Below, in pieces: positions 6,951 through 11,403 of a DNA stretch of 11,403 nt. Numbering within the stretch: position 1 is the first letter of the stretch; each line of letters begins with the position of its first letter. Under the pieces are notes generated by a model. The model was not told where the DNA came from. It made no database searches and was given only the letters and a program-made list of their open reading frames with translations. This DNA comes from DAOUAJ01 sp034433615. GTDB taxonomy: Bacteria; Chloroflexota; Anaerolineae; DUEN01. The stretch spans positions 1-11,403 of the forward strand of contig DAOUAJ010000154.1 of the NCBI GenBank assembly GCA_034433615.1. Direction: 5' to 3'. Made by a program: the position numbers and the translations under genes.

Positions 6951-7727
6951 TCAGTGGCCGGCAGGCTCAGCCGGCGCGCGATTTCCGGCAAGCAAGTTCA
7001 GCCCTCCAGGAGAGCCTCCATCATCAGGGGGGTACAAGATCACAATGTCGGCCCGCCGGTTCAACGCCCTGTGTTCTCGCGTATCATTGGGGAACAGAGG
7101 GTCATATTCCGCACGTCCGACCGCTATCAGACGTTCAGGTTGGATGTGACCGTGCTCGATCAGGTAACGGATCACACTCACTGCGCGAGCAACGCTCAAC
7201 TCCCAGTTGGTAGGATACAAAGGGTCATTCGTCGGTACATCGTCCGTATGACCCTCAACCCGAATCTCGTTCGGCATAGGAGCCAGGAGGCGAGCGATTT
7301 CGTCAAGGATCTCAGTGGACTCCTGGCTTAACTCCACACCCCCGGAGGGAAACAGCAACGCGTTCGAGATGGTGATCGCAATCCCTTCACGGCGCATATT
7401 GACCGCCATAAACTGGCGAGTCCCCTTCCCCGTGCTCCACCTGGACAGGGCTTCCGTGATAGTTAAGAAATCCTTGCTCCGTTGCGGCAACGATCGAAAA
7501 GGGGAGGCGCCGCCACCTGATTCCGGCAGGATGCCTGCCCCACCGCCCGCCGGTAAGACAGTAAGGCCAAAGCCCTGCCGCAGAGAGATGGCCAACTTGG
7601 CGAAACGCTCCAGATCAGTCTTGGAGCCAGCGTACATGATGATGAAAAAGGCCAAAAGTAATGTGATTAAATCTGCATAGGTTAATAGCCAGCGCAGTCC
7701 ACCAGCACTGCTATGCCCACCGGCCAT
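6951..7727 (-). CDS. motB: Flagellar stator protein MotB
   Basis: MotB anchors the stator to peptidoglycan and carries the ion-binding aspartate. The 258-residue protein has one membrane helix at about 14-33 (WLLTYADLITLLLAFFIIMY) with the proton-type Asp19, and a plug/linker region at 34-110 that is rich in glycine near 60-75. The OmpA-like peptidoglycan-binding domain lies at about 115-232: RVEGHTDDVP at 156-165 and LNRRADIVI at 222-230. A short Gly/Pro-rich tail follows. The gap to motA is 4 bp, with GGAG 9 nt before the ATG. I cannot tell proton from sodium coupling with certainty from sequence alone. Confidence 0.96.
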   Translation of the reverse strand: MAGGHSSAGGLRWLLTYADLITLLLAFFIIMYAGSKTDLERFAKLAISLRQGFGLTVLPAGGGAGILPESGGGASPFRSLPQRSKDFLTITEALSRWSTGKGTRQFMAVNMRREGIAITISNALLFPSGGVELSQESTEILDEIARLLAPMPNEIRVEGHTDDVPTNDPLYPTNWELSVARAVSVIRYLIEHGHIQPERLIAVGRAEYDPLFPNDTREHRALNRRADIVILYPPDDGGSPGGLNLLAGNRAPAEPAGH

Positions 7728-7731
7728 GATG

Positions 7732-8532
7732 CTATGCTCCTTCCTTGGCAGATCCGCTTGTGCCCGGCCCCATTCTTCCTCTTAGCCTGGGCGACAGGTA
7801 AGCTTCCAGTTTTTCCCTGATGATATGCGGATTATCACCTGCCTGAATGGCCAGAATCCCTTCCGTCATGATTTTGCGCATGAAGACTTCCTCCTGACTG
7901 TACCCTTTCAGTTTGCCACTTAGAGGCAGGAGGACGAGATTTGCCACACCTACACCATACATGGTTGCCACAAATGCCGTCGCGATGCCTTCGCCCAGAT
8001 TGGATGACTCCTCCAGGTGACTGAGCACATTGATCAATCCCAGCACTGCGCCCAGAACCCCCATCGTTGGCGCATACCCTCCCATCGCTTCGAGAAGGTT
8101 GTACCCGTGTGCATGGCGCTCTTCCATCAGGTGAGTTTCTGTCTCCAGGATGTGCCTGACCTCGGCCGGGTCAACACCATCTACCACCAACATGATGCCC
8201 TTCTTGAGGAAGGGATCTGCGATCTTCTCTTCCTCCTCTTCCAGAGACAGCAACCCTTGCCGACGTGCCTTGTCGGCCAGGTTGACCAGTTGCGAGACCA
8301 ATGCTTCGGCGCGGTGGCTGCTCCCGCCAGTGATTGTGCGCATGATCAGTTTGGGCAAGGCGAGCACGCGCTCCAGGGGATTGCTCACCAGGGTGGCACC
8401 GAAGGTGCCACCAAAGACGATCAACGCGCCCGGCACATTGATCAGGGCTCTCAAAGCGCCACCTTCTATCACTACTGAGGCCAGGATGGCACCAATCCCG
8501 ACAATCAGCCCGAGAATGGTTGCAATGTTCAT
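7732..8532 (-). CDS. motA: Flagellar stator protein MotA
   Basis: MotA is the membrane subunit of the stator: with MotB it conducts ions and pushes against FliG. The 266 residues include four membrane helices (about 2-22, 31-50, 153-173 and 182-205). The cytoplasmic loop carries LADKARRQGLLSLEEE (85-100) and DPFLKKGIMLVVDGVDP (106-122), and the pore-region prolines are at 155 (GGYAPTMGVLG) and 203 (LLPLSGKL). The C-terminal tail is cytoplasmic with the IQAGDNPHIIREKLEAYL typical of flbD-linked MotA. The ATG overlaps the flbD stop by 4 bp (ATGA), so the two are translationally coupled; GGAGGT lies upstream within flbD. Confidence 0.97.
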   Translation of the reverse strand: MNIATILGLIVGIGAILASVVIEGGALRALINVPGALIVFGGTFGATLVSNPLERVLALPKLIMRTITGGSSHRAEALVSQLVNLADKARRQGLLSLEEEEEKIADPFLKKGIMLVVDGVDPAEVRHILETETHLMEERHAHGYNLLEAMGGYAPTMGVLGAVLGLINVLSHLEESSNLGEGIATAFVATMYGVGVANLVLLPLSGKLKGYSQEEVFMRKIMTEGILAIQAGDNPHIIREKLEAYLSPRLRGRMGPGTSGSAKEGA

Positions 8533-8747
8533 GGCTTTTCCCCCACCTCCGACTCGTCAGTTCGCCATCCGTAGACTCGCCGTCGGTAGGCGATTACCCG
8601 CTCAATGATCTCCGCCACGGGCTGCTGAACCACAAGTTTGTGACCTGTCGTCAGGGAGATGACCGTGTCAGGCCGTTGCTCCACCGTTTCGATCAACTCA
8701 GCGTTGACCGCCAGTTCACTGCCGTCCAGGCGGGTCACGTAAATCAC
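8529..8747 (-). CDS. flbD: Small flagellar protein of the FlbD (SwrD-like) family
   Basis: This is the short FlbD/SwrD-family protein that commonly precedes motA in flagellar operons of Gram-positive-type and spirochaete genomes. It is unrelated to the Caulobacter NtrC-type regulator of the same name. From the GTG at 8747 the product is 72 residues: VIYVTRLDGSELAVNAELI, DTVISLTTGHKLVV and IIERVIAYRRRVYG match the family, which normally begins with MI.VTRLNG. The frame is open further up to an ATG at 8771, but that would place the ribosome site inside the gene and add residues encoded by a genomic repeat. It is the first gene of the flagellar block; its stop overlaps the motA ATG. In Bacillus the homologue boosts motor torque for swarming; the role here is inferred. 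Confidence 0.9.
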   Translation of the reverse strand: MIYVTRLDGSELAVNAELIETVEQRPDTVISLTTGHKLVVQQPVAEIIERVIAYRRRVYGWRTDESEVGEKP

Positions 8748-8751
8748 TCTA

Positions 8752-8759
8752 CTCCTCCC
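8752..8759 (-). promoter_or_regulatory. Ribosome binding site fixing the flbD start
   Basis: GGGAGGAG on the minus strand, with its GGAGG 6 nt before the GTG at 8747. It is the strongest Shine-Dalgarno near flbD, and it decides for the GTG over the upstream ATG codons at 8768-8771. Confidence 0.8.
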
Positions 8760-8767
8760 GATGGTCA

Positions 8768-8795
8768 TCATTGCGAGCGAAGCGAAGCCATCTCC
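8768..8795. repeat. Dispersed GCGAGCGAAGCGAAGC-type repeat unit
   Basis: This 28-bp stretch has the core GCGAGCGAAGCGAAGC flanked by TCATT and CATCTCC. It closely matches from memory a repeat scattered through intergenic regions of many environmental bacterial genomes, whose spurious translations read HCERSEAI on one strand and RFARNDD on the other. Both appear here. It sits directly upstream of the flbD ribosome site. Copy number cannot be judged from one window. Confidence 0.6.
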
Positions 8796-8910
8796 TTAGT
8801 CTTTTACGTCGGCGGCTTTTACCCATCTCATCCCCCCTGGGCCCCCCCTCACAGGGGTAGGTTTTTTCCTGATAGAACCCCAGCGGGGAGGTTTGGAGGG
8901 CACCCCCCAG

Positions 8911-8975
8911 GGAGCAGAGGAGCCAGGGAGCAAGGGAGCTGAGGAGAAAAGCGTTCACCTCCGCACCTCTGCTCC
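8911..8975. repeat. Purine-rich snap-back repeat, module 1
   Basis: GGAGCAGAGG (8911-8920) and its exact reverse complement CCTCTGCTCC (8966-8975) bound an interior that is purine-rich on the left (GGGAGCAAGGGAGC) and pyrimidine-rich on the right. The left arm recurs in module 2 about 120 bp away, so the two look like diverged copies of one intergenic element. Confidence 0.7.
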
Positions 8976-9029
8976 TCCGCATAGGGTGGCCTCCTGTTGG
9001 AGCCGAGAAAGGGCAGGTCAAGGGCCCAA

Positions 9030-9095
9030 GGAGCAGAGGGGCAGAGGAGCAGCGGAGAGATTCTCCCTAGCTCCCTCGCACCTCAGCCCCTCTGC
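9030..9095. repeat. Purine-rich snap-back repeat, module 2
   Basis: It starts with the same GGAGCAGAGG as module 1 (9030-9039). It has an exact 10-bp inverted repeat GCAGAGGGGC (9033-9042) / GCCCCTCTGC (9086-9095), with a small inner hairpin GGAGA-GAT-TCTCC at 9054-9066. It resembles module 1 in layout and strand bias but differs in detail. Confidence 0.7.
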
Positions 9096-9215
9096 ACAGA
9101 AGGCCCCCCTGGGCCTACCTGGTTGGGTGTTAACGCATCAACGCAAAAAACCCACCCTTGAGAGCTGGGCCCCCCTTCTCTCCTCTCAATGGAAGCTCCC
9201 ATGTTCGCTATTTTC

Positions 9216-9224
9216 ATCCTAGCA
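9216..9224 (-). promoter_or_regulatory. Possible extended -10 element for the flagellar operon
   Basis: On the minus strand TGCTAGGAT resembles a TGnTATAAT extended -10 (4 of 6 in the hexamer). No good -35 stands 16-18 bp upstream. It lies about 75 bp beyond the response regulator terminator, which is a sensible place for the flbD operon promoter, but the leader would be about 460 nt. This is weak evidence. Confidence 0.2.
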
Positions 9225-9293
9225 CGCCCCTCAGAGAGACAGGGTAAAAGGAGCGTAAAGCCATTGTAAAAGTTCCGTATCACCCGCCAGGCA

Positions 9294-9330
9294 CGAAAAG
9301 AGCCGGTCACCCTGACAGTAACCGGCTCTT
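9294..9330 (-). terminator. Rho-independent terminator after the response regulator
   Basis: On the minus strand, AAGAGCCGGT (9330-9321) and ACCGGCTCTT (9307-9298) form a perfect 10-bp stem with a 13-nt loop. The stem runs into CTCTTTTCG, a short T-run. It begins about 28 bp after the response regulator stop and should separate that transcript from the flagellar operon. Confidence 0.8.
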
Positions 9331-9357
9331 GGGGCGGACTACCCTCGACCTTCTCGG

Positions 9358-10047
9358 TCAGGCAGGGACGTAATAACCGTGACGATACACGGTGCAGATA
9401 TACTTGGGGGTCTTCGGAGAGGGCTCGATCTTATTCCGCAGATTCATGATCTGCATGCGCACCACAGTAGGATCTCCCGTACCCGGGTAGTAGCGCCACA
9501 CCTCCTGTAGCAACTTCTCGGCCGACACCACTTCCCCAGCCCGGCTCATTAGATAATAAAGCAGCTCAAACTCAACCGGAGTCAACTGCACCGTGCGCCC
9601 ATCGGCCTCGACCTGGTATTTGGCTGCATCCAGACGCATCCCGCCCACTTTCAATTCTTTAGCCGTACCGTTACTCTTCAAAGTACGGCGTAACAGGGCG
9701 TTTACCCGCAACTCCAGTTCCCGTAGGTCGAAGGGCTTGATCAGATAATCATCGCCACCAGCCTCAAAGCCCTCAATCCGGTCATTCACCATCCCACGCG
9801 CCGTCAAGAACATCACCGGTATGTTCGCCAGGCGGATGCTGGACCTTATCCGCCGGCACACCTCATAACCATTTAAATCAGGCATCATCACATCGAGGAT
9901 CACCAGGTCTGGGGAAATCTTGGGGATCTTCTCCAGGGCATCCGTCCCGTTATTCGATAGCATCACAAAATGCCCCTCTCCTTTGAGCACGGCTTCGATC
10001 ATCTTACATACCCGGAGATCATCATCCACCACCAAGATGCGTGCCAT
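9358..10047 (-). CDS. OmpR/PhoB-type response regulator with winged-helix DNA-binding domain
   Basis: This is a two-component transcription regulator of 229 residues. The receiver domain (about 2-118) has the acidic pair D8/D9, the phospho-acceptor D52 (LVILDVMMPD), T82 (FLTAR) and K104 (LIKPF). The OmpR/PhoB-type winged helix spans about 130-228, with LTPVEFELLYYLMSRAGEVV, the recognition-helix region VVRMQIMNLRNKIEP and the wing YICTVYRHGYYVP. I place the start at the ATG at 10047 because AGGAGGT lies 8 nt upstream; a TTG at 10053 would be only 2 nt from it. No histidine kinase is next to it. It has its own promoter and terminator. Targets are unknown; control of motility genes is a guess from position. 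Confidence 0.93.
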   Translation of the reverse strand: MARILVVDDDLRVCKMIEAVLKGEGHFVMLSNNGTDALEKIPKISPDLVILDVMMPDLNGYEVCRRIRSSIRLANIPVMFLTARGMVNDRIEGFEAGGDDYLIKPFDLRELELRVNALLRRTLKSNGTAKELKVGGMRLDAAKYQVEADGRTVQLTPVEFELLYYLMSRAGEVVSAEKLLQEVWRYYPGTGDPTVVRMQIMNLRNKIEPSPKTPKYICTVYRHGYYVPA

Positions 10048-10055
10048 CAGCAAGG

Positions 10056-10063
10056 ACCTCCTC
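10056..10063 (-). promoter_or_regulatory. Ribosome binding site of the response regulator
   Basis: GAGGAGGT on the minus strand, 8 nt before the ATG at 10047. It is a near-perfect Shine-Dalgarno and selects that ATG over the in-frame TTG at 10053. Confidence 0.85.
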
Positions 10064-10091
10064 AGCTCAAACTCAAAGTTTGTCTGTAGCT

Positions 10092-10120
10092 AGTATAAGC
10101 CGTGCTCCTTGTTCTCTGAA
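10092..10120 (-). promoter_or_regulatory. Sigma-70-type promoter of the response regulator
   Basis: On the minus strand, TTCAGA (10120-10115; 4 of 6 to TTGACA) is followed after 17 bp by TATACT (10097-10092; 5 of 6 to TATAAT), placing the start of transcription about 35-40 nt before the ATG. A small dyad CAAACT-CAA-AGTTTG (10068-10082) would lie in the leader. No clear terminator separates it from the CheX gene upstream, so readthrough is also possible. Confidence 0.5.
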
Positions 10121-10162
10121 TAGCGCAGCGGTACCAGATTCGGTGTACAATTAATTTCAACT

Positions 10163-10624
10163 TCACTTTTCACGCAGTGCCAGATGGACCTCCAATGTGC
10201 CATAGGAGGTAGTGAGAGGCACAACCAGACGTTGGAAGTCCAGGGTCGAGATGGTGACCTGATGACCAATAATCAGCGCAGGAACAGAAATTTGGGAACT
10301 GTATCCTTCCGCTGCTAGCAATGTGCTGGCACGCCCCGTGATGACATTCCCTAGCTCAGCGATTCCGCTCTGCGCCAGCTCGTCGAACTCCGTGAATGGC
10401 TGGCCGAGCATCTTGGAGACGAAAGCCATAGCCGTGGGAATACTCATGCCATACAGTACGACCCCTTCCACCCGCCCTACCAGGGTGAGAAGAGTAGTCA
10501 CATCGTTGCTTGTACACGCAGACCGGTGTAACTTGATCTCGCCCCTTTGAACCTCGGTCTGCGTCTCTGACCGCAAAACCTCACCGGCCGCAACGATAAA
10601 AGGATTAACGAATCTTACATTCAT
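10163..10624 (-). CDS. cheX: CheX-type CheY-P phosphatase (CheC/CheX/FliY family)
   Basis: The 153-residue protein matches the CheX family, whose members dephosphorylate CheY-P to reset the chemotaxis signal. It starts MNVRFVNPFIVAAGEVL, the usual CheX opening, and has the hydrophobic strand GRVEGVVLYGM (50-60), SKMLGQPFTEFDE (70-82) and one catalytic helix with the E-x-x-N motif at E90 and N93 (AELGNVITG). CheC proteins usually have two such motifs and CheX one, so CheX is the better name. A GAGAGG ribosome site precedes the ATG, which is 32 bp after the cheR stop, so the two are probably co-transcribed. Its phosphatase activity would act on the CheY-P that binds FliM. Confidence 0.88.
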   Translation of the reverse strand: MNVRFVNPFIVAAGEVLRSETQTEVQRGEIKLHRSACTSNDVTTLLTLVGRVEGVVLYGMSIPTAMAFVSKMLGQPFTEFDELAQSGIAELGNVITGRASTLLAAEGYSSQISVPALIIGHQVTISTLDFQRLVVPLTTSYGTLEVHLALREK

Positions 10625-10656
10625 GCAACCCTCTCCCTCAGGCTTATGTCATCACC

Positions 10657-11403
10657 TTAGGCAAGCTTGCTATAGAAGGAGATGCCCACTGATTGAAGGC
10701 CCAGCATGTGAGCCAGAGCAGGTGGGATCACTTCGGTCCCTCCCAGAAAGAGGACGCCGCCCGGCCGTAGAGCCCTGGCCAGATTGGCGAGGACCTTCCG
10801 TTTTGCCTCATCAGAAAAGTAAATAATCACGTTGCGACACACGACCAGATCGAATTGCCTATCAACGTCATCCTCCAGCAAGTTGTGTTCATCAAAAATC
10901 ACGCGGCTCCGGATGGTCGGCTTGATATACAGGCCACTATCACGGCGTTCGAAATGTCGTGACAAGAGGGCCGGAGGCACGCTTCTCACGTCATCTTCAG
11001 AATATGGGCCGCCTGCTGTTGCCTTGCTTAGAACGCCACGGTCAATGTCTGTTGCCCACACTCGATAGCGCCGTATGCCATGCGCATCGGCCAATATGGC
11101 CAGAGTATACGCTTCCGCTCCATGGGAACAGCCGGCACTCCACATGGTCAGCTCTGCCCCCGGCCGAATCAATGCCGGCAGTATGCTCTCTCCAAGCTGC
11201 TGAAACTTCTCCGGGTCGCGAAAGAAAGAGGAAACGTTGATCGTGAGATAGTCCCGAAAGGCTTTCAATTCGTCGGCGTCCTGGTCCAGCCGGCGCAGGT
11301 ACTCGATCCAGCTCTTCGCCCCACTCCGTCTGAGGTAAGCTTCCAGGCGACGCTGCATCTGCTGGCTTTTGTAAGAGGAGAGGTCAATACCCGTCACTCG
11401 CTT
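10657..11403 (-). CDS. cheR: Chemotaxis receptor methyltransferase CheR (partial, N-terminus beyond right edge)
   Basis: CheR transfers methyl groups from S-adenosylmethionine to glutamates of chemoreceptors during adaptation. The frame is open to the right edge. The first possible start inside the window, a GTG at 11397, lies within the conserved V-TGIDLSSYK, which is normally preceded by about 10-20 residues, so the true start is probably outside. Numbering from that GTG, the N-terminal helical domain covers 1-70 (LTINVSSFFRDP at 51-62). The methyltransferase domain follows: WSAGCSHGAEAYTLA (86-100), ATDIDRGVL (115-123), FDLVVCRNVIIYF (182-194) and RPGGVLFLGGTE (211-222). The usual GEE in the SAM-binding loop is GAE here. 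It is otherwise complete. Confidence 0.95.
   Translation of the reverse strand, partial: KRVTGIDLSSYKSQQMQRRLEAYLRRSGAKSWIEYLRRLDQDADELKAFRDYLTINVSSFFRDPEKFQQLGESILPALIRPGAELTMWSAGCSHGAEAYTLAILADAHGIRRYRVWATDIDRGVLSKATAGGPYSEDDVRSVPPALLSRHFERRDSGLYIKPTIRSRVIFDEHNLLEDDVDRQFDLVVCRNVIIYFSDEAKRKVLANLARALRPGGVLFLGGTEVIPPALAHMLGLQSVGISFYSKLA

Larger units (their letters stand above)
8748..9293. other. Gene-free leader/spacer between response regulator and flbD
   Basis: About 0.55 kb without a credible gene. From the flbD side it holds the GCGAGCGAAGC repeat, a CTTTTAC direct repeat (8801-8807 and 8816-8822), a C-rich stretch with CCCC-TCACA-GGGG (8845-8857), two related purine-rich snap-back modules (8911-8975 and 9030-9095), a run containing AACGCATCAACGC (9133-9145) of the kind seen in intergenic repeats, and a weak promoter candidate near 9216. 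ORFs of 75-140 codons across it are low-complexity and repeat-derived. The promoter of the flagellar operon should lie here. Confidence 0.7.

Noticed and set aside
8748..8771. flbD start at the ATG at 8771
   Set aside because: It would put GGGAGGAG inside the gene and add eight residues not seen in the family; the GTG at 8747 has ideal spacing.
8845..8867. Plus-strand terminator (CCCC-TCACA-GGGG followed by six T)
   Set aside because: The stem is only 4 bp, the T-run is offset by several bases and no plus-strand gene precedes it.
8749..9310. ORFs of 75-140 codons in the spacer between the response regulator and flbD
   Set aside because: They are made of the repeat modules. HCERSEAI and RFARNDD are typical spurious translations of a dispersed repeat, and none has a ribosome site or a recognisable domain.
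10121..10162. Terminator after cheX
   Set aside because: I saw no stem followed by a T-run between the cheX stop and the response regulator promoter.
11395..11397. GTG at 11397 as the true cheR start
   Set aside because: It codes a valine inside the conserved segment before TGIDLSSYK, and the frame remains open to the window edge.

Overview
The window is almost entirely one strand of flagellar and chemotaxis genes, all read on the minus strand, so transcription runs from high to low coordinates. In transcript order: cheR (open at the right edge), a CheX-type CheY-P phosphatase, a winged-helix response regulator with its own promoter and terminator, a repeat-rich spacer of about 0.6 kb, then flbD-motA-motB-fliL-fliM-fliN, a structured 146-bp gap, and fliO-fliP-fliQ-fliR-flhB-flhA (open at the left edge). 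Every gene looks intact. I saw no RNA gene, insertion sequence or CRISPR array.

How the genes work together: FliO, FliP, FliQ, FliR, FlhB and FlhA build the flagellar type III export gate. FliM and FliN form part of the rotor C-ring that receives CheY-P. MotA and MotB form the ion-driven stator, and FliL supports the stator at the basal body. FlbD is the small protein that commonly precedes motA. CheR methylates receptors and the CheX-like protein removes phosphate from CheY-P, so the right end is the edge of a chemotaxis locus feeding the FliM switch. Within the flagellar block the genes are packed tightly: ATGA overlaps at flbD/motA and fliO/fliP, and gaps of 1-52 bp elsewhere. The one exception is fliN-fliO.

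Organism: the base composition is moderately high in G+C. The order flbD-motAB-fliLMN-fliOPQR-flhBA resembles flagellar operons of Gram-positive-type and deep-branching bacteria, not the fleQ/flhDC-controlled operons of Proteobacteria. The intergenic elements are of kinds I associate with Chloroflexota and similar environmental genomes: a GCGAGCGAAGCGAAGC unit, purine-rich GGAGCAGAGG snap-back modules, and heptad AGCTATC/AGCTGAT runs. Chloroflexota is a guess that a phylogeny would have to settle.

I found no clearly undescribed protein system. The less ordinary material is a 7-bp-periodic near-palindrome next to a second hairpin between fliN and fliO, lipobox-like signal sequences on both FliO and FliP, an NPIH autocleavage site in FlhB, an orphan regulator standing between the chemotaxis and flagellar genes, and repeat modules in the leader of the flagellar operon.
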